A stretch of 64,000 nt of DNA from CAYFMP01 sp964344215. GTDB lineage: Bacteria > Pseudomonadota > Alphaproteobacteria > Rhodospirillales > Casp-alpha2. The notes below the pieces were generated by a model, which was not told the DNA's origin, made no database searches, and saw nothing but the letters and a program-made list of their open reading frames with translations. The stretch lies in NCBI GenBank assembly GCA_964344215.1, contig CAYFMP010000010.1:12040-76039 (forward strand), in the 5' to 3' direction. Positions within the stretch are counted from its first letter, which is position 1, and every line of letters starts with the position of its first letter. The translations under genes and the position numbers were made by a program. This document shows positions 1 through 8,412 of the stretch, one piece after another.

Positions 1-1
1 C

Positions 2-952
2 ACTTTGCTTCGCATGGTTGCCGGTCTGGAAACCGTTACCGAGGGCACCATTACGATCGGCGATCGCCAGGTCAACGACCTGGAGCCGGCTGATCGCGAC
101 ATCGCCATGGTCTTCCAGAACTACGCCCTCTATCCGCATATGAACGTCTACGCGAACATGGCCTATGGGTTGAAGATCAGGGGACTCCCGAAGAACGAGA
201 TCGACGCGAGGGTCAAGAAGGCGGCCGGGATTCTGGAGTTGACGGACGAACAACTGGAACGCAAGCCCCGCCAACTGAGCGGCGGACAGCGCCAGCGCGT
301 GGCCATGGGCCGCGCCATCGTCCGCGAACCAAGCGTGTTTCTGTTCGATGAGCCGCTATCGAATCTGGATGCCAAGCTTCGGGTGCAGATGCGCATCGAA
401 ATCAAGAAACTTCAGGAACGGTTGGGAATCACCAGTATCTACGTCACCCACGACCAGGTCGAGGCGATGACCCTCGGCCACCGCCTGATGGTCCTCAACG
501 CGGGTATCGTCGAGCAACTGGGAACGCCCATCGAGCTTTATGAAAGACCGGCGTCGATGTTCGTCGCCGGTTTCATCGGCTCTCCTGCAATGAACTTCGC
601 GAAAGCCCGGATCACGAACGACGGATCGGCGGTTGAGGTGTCCGGCGGCGATCGTTTGAATCTCGACGGCGCCCTTGCCGCCGAAGCCGGCCGCGACGTT
701 GTCCTTGGCATACGGCCGGAGCATCTGGAATTGGCCGAGGACGGCGAAGGGACCGCTCATCTGACGGTTAGCCTGGTCGAGCAACTGGGGGCCGATACGT
801 TGATCCATGGGCATTTCGGCAGCGACCAAACCGATCTGACCATTCGAATAGGCGGCACGCGGGCGCTGTCGGCGGGCGAGATTCTGCCGCTTCGCGTCGA
901 GCCGCGTCACCTTCATCTGTTCGATCGGCAGACTGAAAAACGGCTTGGTTGA
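2..952 (+). CDS. ugpC: ABC transporter ATP-binding protein, UgpC-like (5' end outside window)
   Basis: This is the cytoplasmic ATPase of a sugar or glycerol-phosphate importer. The visible 316 residues begin just after the Walker A motif (TLLRMVAGLE), so the true start lies upstream of the window. The Q-loop (VFQNYALYPHM), the ABC signature (LSGGQRQRVAMGRA), Walker B (FLFDEPLSNLD) and the H-loop (YVTHDQVEA) are all present. They are followed by a C-terminal TOBE-type regulatory domain containing RPEHLEL. The full protein would be about 350-360 residues, which is normal for the MalK/UgpC family. A glycerophosphodiesterase follows 23 bases downstream, as in ugp operons, and this favours sn-glycerol-3-phosphate or a glycerophosphodiester as substrate. 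The substrate is inferred from context; another carbohydrate importer ATPase is possible. Confidence 0.9.
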   Translation, partial: TLLRMVAGLETVTEGTITIGDRQVNDLEPADRDIAMVFQNYALYPHMNVYANMAYGLKIRGLPKNEIDARVKKAAGILELTDEQLERKPRQLSGGQRQRVAMGRAIVREPSVFLFDEPLSNLDAKLRVQMRIEIKKLQERLGITSIYVTHDQVEAMTLGHRLMVLNAGIVEQLGTPIELYERPASMFVAGFIGSPAMNFAKARITNDGSAVEVSGGDRLNLDGALAAEAGRDVVLGIRPEHLELAEDGEGTAHLTVSLVEQLGADTLIHGHFGSDQTDLTIRIGGTRALSAGEILPLRVEPRHLHLFDRQTEKRLG

Positions 953-975
953 ATGCGATCCTCGGAACACCGCGT

Positions 976-1968
976 ATGCGAGCACAGATAACCGCCGGAC
1001 TAATTGCGATGATGACAATGAGCGCTGCAGCGGCCGCCGCTGACTTCGATCTCCAGGGCCATCGCGGCGCGCGGGGGTTGGCGCCGGAGAACACGCTGTC
1101 GGGGTTCGCTCGGGCCCTCGGTATAGGCGTCGGTACGCTAGAACTGGACACCGGCGTAAGCGCCGATGGCGTCGTGGTCGTTATTCACAATCCACGGCTC
1201 GAGCCGGATATCGCACGGGACGCAATGGGTCGCTGGCTGGACGAAAGCAGTCCGCCGATCCACACCCTCGAGGTCGAAAAGATCAAGACCTATGACGTTG
1301 GTCGCCTTAACCCCGCCCGCCGCTATGCCAGCCGGTTTCCCGACCAGGTTCCGGTCGACGGCGCGCGGGTGCCGACTTTGGCCGAAACCTTCGAGTTGGT
1401 GAAGAGGTCGGGAAACCATGAAGTTCGTTTCAATATAGAAACCAAGCTCAACCCGCTGAAACCGCAAAACGCGCCATCGCCGGAGACGTTCGTCGAGGCG
1501 ATCCTGAAGGTCGTGCGCGAATACGGCTTCGAGAACAGGGTGAGCATACAGTCGTTCGATTGGCAGACCTTGAAAGCCGTGCAGCATCTGGCTCCCAAGG
1601 TTCGGACGTCTTACCTGACGGCCGCGCAATCGTGGGCCAACAATCTACGCCCCGGCGAACCGGGTCCGTCTCCCTGGCTTGGCGGTTACGATATCGATGC
1701 GTTCGATGGCAGCGCGCCGGCCGCGGTGAAGGCGGCCGGTGGCGATATCTGGTCCTCCTATCACCGTGAAGTCACGGCCGACAATATCGAGAGAGCGCAC
1801 GAACTCGGCCTATTGGTCAAGGTGTGGACGGTCAATGAGCGTGACCGCATGGAAACACTCATCGACATGGGCGTTGACGGTATCATTACCGATTACCCGG
1901 ACATCCTGCGCGAGGTCATGGTGGACCGGGGTATGCCTGTCCCGCCGGCCACCCCGGTCGCGCCCTGA
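976..1968 (+). CDS. glpQ: Glycerophosphodiester phosphodiesterase, secreted
   Basis: The enzyme hydrolyses glycerophosphodiesters to sn-glycerol-3-phosphate and an alcohol, probably in the periplasm. The chosen ATG gives a 330-residue protein starting with a clean signal peptide (MRAQITAGLIAMMTMSAAAAA), cleaved near residue 22. An upstream TTG at 949 would overlap the previous stop codon but would add a non-signal extension. The GDPD hallmarks are present: GHRGARG with an ENT triplet just after it, ELD, and an HNP in place of the commoner HDP. A late KVWTVN and a DGIITDYPD close the TIM barrel. Its position right behind an UgpC-type ATPase suggests that it feeds the importer. Confidence 0.92.
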   Translation: MRAQITAGLIAMMTMSAAAAAADFDLQGHRGARGLAPENTLSGFARALGIGVGTLELDTGVSADGVVVVIHNPRLEPDIARDAMGRWLDESSPPIHTLEVEKIKTYDVGRLNPARRYASRFPDQVPVDGARVPTLAETFELVKRSGNHEVRFNIETKLNPLKPQNAPSPETFVEAILKVVREYGFENRVSIQSFDWQTLKAVQHLAPKVRTSYLTAAQSWANNLRPGEPGPSPWLGGYDIDAFDGSAPAAVKAAGGDIWSSYHREVTADNIERAHELGLLVKVWTVNERDRMETLIDMGVDGIITDYPDILREVMVDRGMPVPPATPVAP

Positions 1969-1991
1969 GGCGCTCCGACCCGTCCGCGCGC

Positions 1992-3041
1992 TCACTGCTG
2001 CTTGAAGATGTCCTCGGGCAGTATCTTGGCCAGCGTGTCGCGGGCCTTGGCCGCCTTCTCGTCGCCGAGGTTGGCGGCGCGGTCGATCCACATGAACGCC
2101 TGCAGGTCGTCCTTGTCGACGCCTTTCCCCTCGTAATAGAGGAAACCCAGGTTGTATTGGGCGGCGGCGTGGTCCTGCTCGCCGGCCTTGCGGAACCATT
2201 CGGCCGCTTTGGCGAAATCCTGTTCCATGCCCTGGCCCAGGTAGTTCATGATGCCGAGGTTGTACTGGGCGCCGGCGTGGCCCTTTTCGGCGGCGCGCTC
2301 GAACCAGTTGGCGGCGACCGCGTAGTCCTTCGGCACGCTGATCCCCTTGTAGTAGAGCAGTCCGCGCTTGTGGTCGGCGTCGGCGTCCATCTGCTGGAGT
2401 TCCGGCTGAGCCGGCGATGCCGGCTCGGGCGTCGGCGTCGCCGGCAAGGCGGCCTGTTGCTGCGGCGCCGGCTGTTCGGCCGGCATCGGTTCGGGTTGCG
2501 GCTCGACTGTCGGCATCGGTTCGGGCTGCGGCTCGGCCGTCGGCATCGGCTCGGGTTGTGCTGCAGGCGCGGACTCCGGCACCGGTTCCGGCTCTGCGGT
2601 CGCCACCTGTTCGGCCGCCGCCATCGGCTCGGCCGCTGGCATCGGCTCGGGCTGCGCGGCGGTCATGGGGATGGGCTCGGGCTGTGCCGACATCGGCTCG
2701 GGTTGCGCCGCCGCCGCCTCATCGGTTGCGGGCATGGCGGCGGGTTTGCGGCGCACCGGCTCGAGTTCGATGACGACCCTGGGCACGCCGCTCATCGAGC
2801 CCAGACCGACGATATCGCGATAAGTCGATTTGACCGCGTAGAAGGCGTCGTCGATCTCGTAGGCGACGTCCTCCAGGACTTTGTGTTTGAGGGAAATGAT
2901 GTCGTCCGTGTAGGCGCCGACGACGGGCAGGCTGCCGAGGGACGATGAAAGGGTCGAGTCGGGAATGGCGAGAACGGCGCCACCCAGAGCCAAAGCCACA
3001 AGAACGACGATCCCGGCGATGATTTTCGGTATTCGCTTCAA
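1992..3041 (-). CDS. Sel1-repeat protein with Pro/Glu/Met-rich linker
   Basis: This 349-residue protein starts at a TTG; no better start keeps the N-terminal hydrophobic segment. Residues 7-27 form a signal peptide or membrane anchor. Residues about 110-215 are a low-complexity linker built on degenerate copies of QPEPMP. The C-terminal 130 residues hold three Sel1-type repeats, recognisable by GLLYYKG, YNLGIMNYLGQG and YNLGFLYYEGKG spaced by about 36 residues. Sel1 repeats are protein-interaction scaffolds, often in the envelope. The linker would project the repeats away from the membrane. It is convergent with glpQ. The partner is unknown. Confidence 0.85.
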   Translation of the reverse strand: MKRIPKIIAGIVVLVALALGGAVLAIPDSTLSSSLGSLPVVGAYTDDIISLKHKVLEDVAYEIDDAFYAVKSTYRDIVGLGSMSGVPRVVIELEPVRRKPAAMPATDEAAAAQPEPMSAQPEPIPMTAAQPEPMPAAEPMAAAEQVATAEPEPVPESAPAAQPEPMPTAEPQPEPMPTVEPQPEPMPAEQPAPQQQAALPATPTPEPASPAQPELQQMDADADHKRGLLYYKGISVPKDYAVAANWFERAAEKGHAGAQYNLGIMNYLGQGMEQDFAKAAEWFRKAGEQDHAAAQYNLGFLYYEGKGVDKDDLQAFMWIDRAANLGDEKAAKARDTLAKILPEDIFKQQ

Positions 3042-3251
3042 CCGCGGATGTCCCCCAAGTGACCGAATTTCGAGGGCAGTCCGCCGTCGCCGGGGACCGC
3101 CAGCCTAAGTGGCTCCGGGCATTATACCCGGCGCGCCCCCGGTTTGAATTGCAATTGTGAGGGAAGTTCCTATCTGCTTGTTCCGGCCAACCGACGGTGC
3201 TTTAACACCCCTTCGGCCTGCCGCCCGCCAATCTCGACAAGGAGACACGAC

Positions 3252-3551
3252 ATGCCCGACGAAGTCCGCGCTTCCCATATCCTGCGTTCGACCAACGGAC
3301 GCTCGAAGGAGGACGCGCTCAAGGAAATCAACGATATCAAGGCAGAGATCGAGCAAGGCTCGGATTTCGCCGACCTTGCCCGCGAGCATTCCGACTGCCC
3401 GTCCGGGCGGCGCGGCGGCGACCTCGGCGAATTCGGCCGCGGCGCCATGGTACCGGAATTCGAGGAAGCGGCGTTCAGCCTCGAAGTCGACGAGGTCAGC
3501 GACGCCGTCGAGACCGATTTCGGTTATCACCTGATCCTGCGCACCGCGTAG
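3252..3551 (+). CDS. Parvulin-type peptidyl-prolyl cis-trans isomerase, single domain
   Basis: This 99-residue protein is a single parvulin domain. It starts with RASHIL, contains the conserved stretch FADLAREHSDCPS followed by GGDLGEFGRG, and ends in FGYHLILRT, all typical of PpiC/Pin1-type rotamases. The start is set by an AAGGAGA ribosome site a few bases upstream. It has no signal peptide, so it probably acts in the cytoplasm like E. coli PpiC. It is divergent from the Sel1 gene. Confidence 0.93.
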   Translation: MPDEVRASHILRSTNGRSKEDALKEINDIKAEIEQGSDFADLAREHSDCPSGRRGGDLGEFGRGAMVPEFEEAAFSLEVDEVSDAVETDFGYHLILRTA

Positions 3552-3562
3552 AGACCGCCTTC

Positions 3563-3901
3563 TCAGACGATCTCGCCATCGGGCCGGTAACGCCGCTGCG
3601 GGTCCTCGATCTCCAGAACCCAGAGATCAGGGTCGAACTTCACCTGGCGTTCGATGTAGGCATCGGCTTCGGTCTCCCCGACCGGCGCTTCGCCGGTGCC
3701 GCGCATCCAGGCCCGCGCGCCGTCCGCCGTGCGGACCTGCGACAGAACCTCGACGCCGTCACCCAGGCGGTTGAGCTTGATCAGCACGACGCCGGCGTCC
3801 GGGTCGCCGCGCCTGACGACGATGGCCGGCATCAGGTTGACGTCGCACATCCTGATCTGCGCCTTGATCCACACGCCTGCCTTGAGAGCCGCTTCCGCCA
3901 C
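3563..3901 (-). CDS. DUF1491 family protein
   Basis: This 112-residue protein starts at GTG, preceded by AAAGGA; longer in-frame extensions would run into the divergent HIT gene. It resembles the DUF1491 family of alphaproteobacteria: an N-terminal GVWIKAQIR segment, then VVRRGDPDAGVVLIKLNR, and a late ERQVKFDPDLWVLEIEDP. The function of the family is unknown. It is convergent with the parvulin gene, with 11 bases between stops. Confidence 0.82.
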   Translation of the reverse strand: MAEAALKAGVWIKAQIRMCDVNLMPAIVVRRGDPDAGVVLIKLNRLGDGVEVLSQVRTADGARAWMRGTGEAPVGETEADAYIERQVKFDPDLWVLEIEDPQRRYRPDGEIV

Positions 3902-3970
3902 GCCGCCGTCCTTTCCTCGTCGAGCCCGAGCCCCTAACCTTACCCGATCGTGATTTGGCGGAGCAAAGGG

Positions 3971-4372
3971 ATGTTCGAACTGCACGAGCGCCTTGAGTCC
4001 GATACCGAGTTGCTGGCCGAGTGGTCGCTGTCGAGCGTTTTGCTGATGCGCGACGCCGCCTATCCGTGGCTGATCCTGGTGCCGGCGCGCCCGCGGCTCC
4101 GCCATCTGCACGACCTCTCGGCGGCCGATCGCCAAACGGCGATGAACGAGATCGCCCGCGCCTCAGAAGCCCTGCAAACCCTCTACCGGCCCGACAAGAT
4201 CAACGTGGCGGCGCTCGGCAACGTCGTCGATCAGTTGCACATCCACGTCATTGCCCGATTTCGCTCCGACCCGGCCTGGCCGGGGCCGGTGTGGGGCGCG
4301 CAACCGCCGACGGCCTATGGCGCGGCCGAGTTGGCCGAAACCGTCGCGAGGTTGCGCGAAGTTCTTGACTAG
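3971..4372 (+). CDS. HIT family protein
   Basis: This 133-residue protein of the histidine triad superfamily is a likely nucleotide hydrolase or transferase. The active-site segment reads QLHIHVIARF, so the third position of the usual HxHxHxx triad is Ile. It is followed by DPAWPGPVWG, a combination typical of one proteobacterial HIT subfamily. The ATG follows GAGCAAAGGG. The last four bases overlap the convergent TPP enzyme gene. The substrate is not evident. Confidence 0.88.
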   Translation: MFELHERLESDTELLAEWSLSSVLLMRDAAYPWLILVPARPRLRHLHDLSAADRQTAMNEIARASEALQTLYRPDKINVAALGNVVDQLHIHVIARFRSDPAWPGPVWGAQPPTAYGAAELAETVARLREVLD

Positions 4373-6057
4373 GCTTCGCTGGAGCTCTTCCTCGCCGCAT
4401 CGCGTATGCCCGACAGGGTGGCGGTCGGCGTAATGGCGTCCGGGTCGAGGGTCAGTTCGATGATGGCGGGGGTGCCGGCCTCGGCGGCACGTTCGAAGGC
4501 GGCGGCGAAGTCCTCGGTGCGCTCGACCTTCTCGCCATGCGCCCCGTAGGCCCGGGCCAGGGCGGCGAAGTCCGGGTTGACGAGGTCGGTGCCCGAGACC
4601 CGGTCGGGATAGCGGCGTTCCTGGTGCATGCGGATGGTCCCGTACATGCTGTTGTTGACGACGATGATGACGATGTTGATGCCGTACTGGACGGCGGTGG
4701 CCAATTCCTGGCCGGTCATCAAGAAACAGCCGTCGCCGGCGAACGCCACCACCGGGCGCTCCGGATAGAGCCGTTTGGCGGCGATCGCCGCCGGCACCCC
4801 GTATCCCATGGAACCGCTGGTCGGCCCCAACTGGGTGCCGAACCCGCGATAGCGGTAGAACCGGTGAACCCAGGTCGAATAGTTACCGGCGCCGTTGGAG
4901 ACGATGGTCTCCGGCGGCAGGCTGTCGCTGAGCCATTTGACGATGTCGCCCAATTGCAGATCGCCGGGGATGGCGGTCGGCGCGTTCCAGGCCAGGTAGT
5001 CGTCGCGGGCCTGTCGGGTCCAGTCGCCCCACGGCGATGCCCCGGCCGGCTCAAGCGCGGCGGCGGCGGCGGCGAACGGTGCCATGCCGGCATTGATGGC
5101 CAGCGCCGGCTGATAGACGCGGCCCAACTCGTCGGCCCCGGGATGGACATGGACCAGGGTCTGTTTCGGGGTCGGGATGCCGAGCAGGGTGTAGCCGCTG
5201 GTCGTCATCTCGCCCAAGCGCGGACCGACGGCGATTAGCAGGTCGCTCTCGTCGAGCCGGGCTGCCAGTTTCGGGTTGACGCCGATGGCGACGTCGCCGG
5301 CGTAGTTGGCGTGTTCGTTGTCGAACAGGTCCTGACAGCGGAACGAGCAGGTTACCGGCAGGTCGAAGGCTTCGGCGAACTTCCGGATGTCGGCGCAGGC
5401 TTCCGCACTCCAGCCGCCGCCACCGAGCATGACCAACGGCCGATTGGCGTCGCCGAGAAAGCCGGCCAGACGTTGCATGTCGGCCGCCGCCGGATGGGCC
5501 TGGATGCGCGCCGCCGCGGCGATGTCGCCGGCCGGCGCCCGCTCTTGGAGCATGTCCTCGGGCAGGGCGAGAACGACCGGACCGGGCCGTCCCGAAGTGG
5601 CCAGGTGGAAGGCGTGGCTCAGGTATTCGGGAACGCGCGCCGAATCGTCGATTTGCGCTGTCCACTTGCTCATCTCGCCAAACATGCGGCGATAGTCGAT
5701 TTCCTGGAAAGCCTCGCGGTCGACCATGGAACGCGCGATCTGGCCGATGAACAGGATCATCGGGATCGAATCCTGAAAGGCAACGTGCACGCCGCCGGAT
5801 GCGTTGGTCGCACCGGGCGCGCGGGTCACGAAACAGATGCCGGGCCCGCCCGTCAGTTTGCCGTGGGCGGCGGCCATCATCGCCGCCCCGCCCTCCTGGC
5901 GGCAGGCCATGAGGTCGATTTCGGGCGCATCGACCAGCGCGTCCAACACCGAAAGGTAGCTTTCGCCAGGCACGCAGAAAGCCCGCCCGACGCCGTTGGT
6001 GCGTAAGGCGTCGACCAGCAACTGCGCGCCCGTCCGTTTGTTGTCCTTCGGTGCCAT
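4369..6057 (-). CDS. Thiamine pyrophosphate enzyme, acetolactate synthase large-subunit-like
   Basis: This is a 562-residue TPP-dependent enzyme of the AHAS/benzoylformate decarboxylase superfamily. Catalytic Glu55 lies in CRQEGGAAMMA. The N-terminal pyrimidine-binding domain and central domain are complete. The TPP/Mg motif is seen as GDGCFLMTGQELATAVQ followed by VNNSMYGTIRMHQER. GGGGWS and the Rossmann-like middle domain are intact. The length fits the family. A GGGAGG site precedes the ATG. No small regulatory subunit gene is adjacent, so a biosynthetic IlvB role is not secure. Catabolic acetolactate synthase, oxalyl-CoA or sulfoacetaldehyde-type activities are alternatives. Confidence 0.88.
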   Translation of the reverse strand: MAPKDNKRTGAQLLVDALRTNGVGRAFCVPGESYLSVLDALVDAPEIDLMACRQEGGAAMMAAAHGKLTGGPGICFVTRAPGATNASGGVHVAFQDSIPMILFIGQIARSMVDREAFQEIDYRRMFGEMSKWTAQIDDSARVPEYLSHAFHLATSGRPGPVVLALPEDMLQERAPAGDIAAAARIQAHPAAADMQRLAGFLGDANRPLVMLGGGGWSAEACADIRKFAEAFDLPVTCSFRCQDLFDNEHANYAGDVAIGVNPKLAARLDESDLLIAVGPRLGEMTTSGYTLLGIPTPKQTLVHVHPGADELGRVYQPALAINAGMAPFAAAAAALEPAGASPWGDWTRQARDDYLAWNAPTAIPGDLQLGDIVKWLSDSLPPETIVSNGAGNYSTWVHRFYRYRGFGTQLGPTSGSMGYGVPAAIAAKRLYPERPVVAFAGDGCFLMTGQELATAVQYGINIVIIVVNNSMYGTIRMHQERRYPDRVSGTDLVNPDFAALARAYGAHGEKVERTEDFAAAFERAAEAGTPAIIELTLDPDAITPTATLSGIRDAARKSSSEA

Positions 6058-6155
6058 CGGCGGTCCTCCCGTCCGCGCCGCCGGCGGCGACGTCTCCAGC
6101 CTATACTAGGTCGCGGGCCGGTCTATCGCCACAGCGATAATTCCTTTTTGGGGGG

Positions 6156-6171
6156 TGTGATCCAGATCACT
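6156..6171 (+). promoter_or_regulatory. CRP-like binding site
   Basis: The sequence TGTGATCCAGATCACT contains a perfect 14-base palindrome (GTGATC, CA, GATCAC) and matches the CRP consensus TGTGA-N6-TCACA at nine of ten positions. Its centre at 6163.5 is about 41 bases before the predicted start of transcription near 6205, the usual class II activator position. An FNR-type box would need TTGAT, so CRP fits better. Binding is inferred. Confidence 0.6.
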
Positions 6172-6192
6172 GCCAGGCCAGCGCGGGTTCCC

Positions 6193-6198
6193 TATAGT
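6193..6198 (+). promoter_or_regulatory. Candidate -10 element TATAGT
   Basis: TATAGT matches a sigma-70 -10 box at five of six bases. No good -35 box lies 17 bases upstream, where the CRP-like site sits instead, as expected of an activator-dependent promoter. A transcript would start near 6205. Confidence 0.4.
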
Positions 6199-6227
6199 CA
6201 TCGTCGATATTCACGATCTCTCTCCTT

Positions 6228-6254
6228 CGCCGGGCCCAACGCCCGGCGTTTTTT
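6228..6254 (+). terminator. Intrinsic terminator
   Basis: A perfect 8-base GC-rich stem (CGCCGGGC and GCCCGGCG, loop CCAAC) is followed immediately by six T residues on the plus strand. It lies about 25 bases after a predicted promoter and ahead of the gene at 6332. It therefore ends either a very short RNA or an attenuated leader. No plus-strand gene ends here. Confidence 0.85.
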
Positions 6255-6331
6255 ATGACTCCGCGATCGCCGCCACCGTGCTATCCTTATGGTTAAGACG
6301 GGACAATCCCGCACTGTCGAGGTTGAGTACA

Positions 6332-6544
6332 ATGGTGGAAGGTGGAACAGCGGCCGGCCCGGTTGTTTCCGCGCCGCCGCCCGAACCGAACGGGCAGTTC
6401 GCGCCGAGCGTTTTCGACGCCGACCGGATCGAGCAGAAGGTCAAGGCCTCCTTGGTCAGGAAAGTTCGCAAACTGGTCGAGGACTATCCGGAGCGGACGT
6501 TGGAGATTATCCGCGGCTGGATGGCCGAGGGCCGCGTGCATTAG
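6332..6544 (+). CDS. Small protein with a FliF C-terminus-like helix
   Basis: This is a 70-residue protein. The first 25 residues are Gly/Pro/Ala-rich and probably disordered. The C-terminal 40 residues are helical and carry VRKLVEDYPERTLEIIRGW, which resembles the FliG-binding tail of the flagellar MS-ring protein FliF (pattern V..LVE..PE.....IR.W). A GAGG lies about ten bases before the ATG. No other flagellar genes are in the window, so the resemblance may reflect a generic helix. It is not otherwise recognised. Confidence 0.6.
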   Translation: MVEGGTAAGPVVSAPPPEPNGQFAPSVFDADRIEQKVKASLVRKVRKLVEDYPERTLEIIRGWMAEGRVH

Positions 6545-6564
6545 GGAATTCGGCCGAACGCCGG

Positions 6565-6948
6565 CTATTCGTGAACGACGAAATGGTAGATCTTCGAGAT
6601 GATCCGCCATTCGCCGTCGACCTTCAGCAGAGTTAGAAGGTCTGTGAAGTATTTCGGCGGCACCGCCAGTTCGGCCTTGACGGCGGCCGCCTCGGGGCCG
6701 GCCATGTCGATGGAAATGATGCGGTCGAGCCGGGGCGCTTCCTGGCTGGCCGGGGATGGGCGGCCGTCGACCAGTTCCAGATACTCCTTCAAGCTCATAT
6801 CGGACATTTCGCCGTCGGTCGCCGAATACAAGTGCGCCCGTTCATGGAACGCGCGCCGCAGCTTGTCAGTATCACCTTCGTAGATGCCGTCGAAGTAGTC
6901 GTTGAGCGCTGCGACGATGTCGTCGAAGTCGGCAAATGCCTGTTCCAT
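6565..6948 (-). CDS. NTF2-like (lumazine-binding-type) protein
   Basis: This 127-residue protein has the architecture of the NTF2-like superfamily, close to the putative lumazine-binding group. It has an N-terminal helix with YFDGIYEGD, then LRRAFHERAHLYS, a SLKEYLELVDGRPSP helix, and a final beta sheet ending DGEWRIISKIYHFVV. GGAGG precedes the ATG. Such proteins are small ligand-binding or isomerase-like folds; no catalytic residue pattern identifies a reaction here. The next gene in the same direction is the ammonia-lyase upstream, about 90 bases away. Confidence 0.82.
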   Translation of the reverse strand: MEQAFADFDDIVAALNDYFDGIYEGDTDKLRRAFHERAHLYSATDGEMSDMSLKEYLELVDGRPSPASQEAPRLDRIISIDMAGPEAAAVKAELAVPPKYFTDLLTLLKVDGEWRIISKIYHFVVHE

Positions 6949-7040
6949 GATAGCCTCCGCGGATCTTTCGTTGGCCTTCGGTCCGGGGGAACGGCCGATT
7001 ATGCACTGGAACCGGGCGCGAGGCCACCCGGCCGGTGTCT

Positions 7041-8267
7041 TCAGCCGCTCCGCACCTCGGCCGCCGACCGTCCGACGATGCGTTCGTAGACTTCCGCATC
7101 GGTGTCGCCCTCGCTGCCGATGACCAGGATACGGCTGTCCGCCGCCAGGCCGAGGGCCTCGGCCTGGACCGGGTCACGGCGGGCGGCGAGAGCGGCGGCG
7201 AGACCGGCGACCGCCGATTCGCCGGCCACCACCGGCGGGTCGTCGTCGACTCCATCGGCCAGCAACCGCATGGTATCCTCGGCCGCACGGTCGGACAGGG
7301 TGACGAAATCGTCGGCGCCGCCCCGCAGCACCTGCCAGGCGATCAGCGACACTTCGCCGGCGGCTAGCCCGGCCATCACCGTGTCGAGATCGCCCTCGAT
7401 GGTCGTCGGCTGGCCGTTGCGGGCGGTCTCGAACAGACAGGCGGCGTTTTCCGGCTCGACGACGATGAAACGTGGCCGTTCGCTTCCCCAGGTCCGCCAC
7501 AGAACGGCGCAGACGGCAGCCGCCAGGCCGCCGACGCCGCCCTGCACGAAGACGTGGGTCGGATGCTCGTCGTCGGCCAGTTGGGCGACGATTTCGCCGG
7601 CCATCACCGCGTAGCCCTGCATAACGTCCCGGGGAAGATCGGTGTAGCCGTCGTAGGAGGTATCGGAAACCACGAAACGGCCTTCCGTTTCGGCGTCGGC
7701 CGCCGCTTGGCGCACCGAATCGTCGTAGTTTCCCGGAACCCGGACGACGCTGGCGCCGAACCGCTCGATGGCCCTTTTTCGGCCCTCGCTGACGGTGGCG
7801 TGAATGTAGATGACGCAGGCACACCCGAACATCCGCGCTCCCCAGGCGACGGAGCGGCCATGATTACCGTCGGTCGCCGAGGTCACGGTGATCTTCGAGG
7901 TGATCTCACGGTGGGTGCCGGCCAGCAGGTCGGTGGTGGTTACGGTCTCGCCGGTGGCCGCCTCGATCTCGCCAATTAACAGCCGCGAGACTGCATAGGC
8001 GCCGCCCAAGGCCTTGAAGCTGCCGAGGCCGAAACGGCCGCTTTCGTCCTTGTAGAATATGGCCTCGAGTCCGGCGGCGGCGGCCAGTCCCGGCAACCGG
8101 GTGAGGGGGGAGGGGGCGTAGCCGGGCCACGACGAGATATCGCGTTTGGCGGTCGTGAAACCGGCCTCGTCGAGTACCGCCTCCTCGACCGGCCCGTACG
8201 ATCGGCTGCCAGCGGCGGCCGGGTTATGGAAGAGAGACAAGCGGGCGGACGGCAGCGGTGAAGACAT
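7041..8267 (-). CDS. Diaminopropionate ammonia-lyase
   Basis: This 408-residue PLP enzyme of the tryptophan synthase beta superfamily converts 2,3-diaminopropionate to pyruvate and ammonia. The PLP lysine is in GLGSFKALGGAYAV near residue 82, and the N-terminal YAPSPLTRLPGLA is typical of YgeX-type lyases. TSATDGNHGRSVAWGAR is the Asn-containing cofactor loop, and GGVGGLAAAVCA binds the phosphate. The length matches the family. The ribosome site ahead of the ATG is weak. A serine or threonine dehydratase is less likely because of the N-terminal signature. Confidence 0.9.
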   Translation of the reverse strand: MSSPLPSARLSLFHNPAAAGSRSYGPVEEAVLDEAGFTTAKRDISSWPGYAPSPLTRLPGLAAAAGLEAIFYKDESGRFGLGSFKALGGAYAVSRLLIGEIEAATGETVTTTDLLAGTHREITSKITVTSATDGNHGRSVAWGARMFGCACVIYIHATVSEGRKRAIERFGASVVRVPGNYDDSVRQAAADAETEGRFVVSDTSYDGYTDLPRDVMQGYAVMAGEIVAQLADDEHPTHVFVQGGVGGLAAAVCAVLWRTWGSERPRFIVVEPENAACLFETARNGQPTTIEGDLDTVMAGLAAGEVSLIAWQVLRGGADDFVTLSDRAAEDTMRLLADGVDDDPPVVAGESAVAGLAAALAARRDPVQAEALGLAADSRILVIGSEGDTDAEVYERIVGRSAAEVRSG

Positions 8268-8412
8268 CGAGGGCCTGTAAACGCAAGGAAAGACCGAACC
8301 CTTGCATAACCGACCCGGGGCTCCGGGGAAACCACTGATTGCATCAACAACCGCAGCATCGCAACTGGCGCGCCGGCAGGTGTTCGCACTTCTTCTCGAG
8401 CCGGCCGTGGCT

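Noticed and set aside
2460..2700. Repeated GC-rich units that look like a DNA satellite or CRISPR-like array
   Set aside because: They are imperfect, lie within a coding frame and encode QPEPMP units; no spacers are present.
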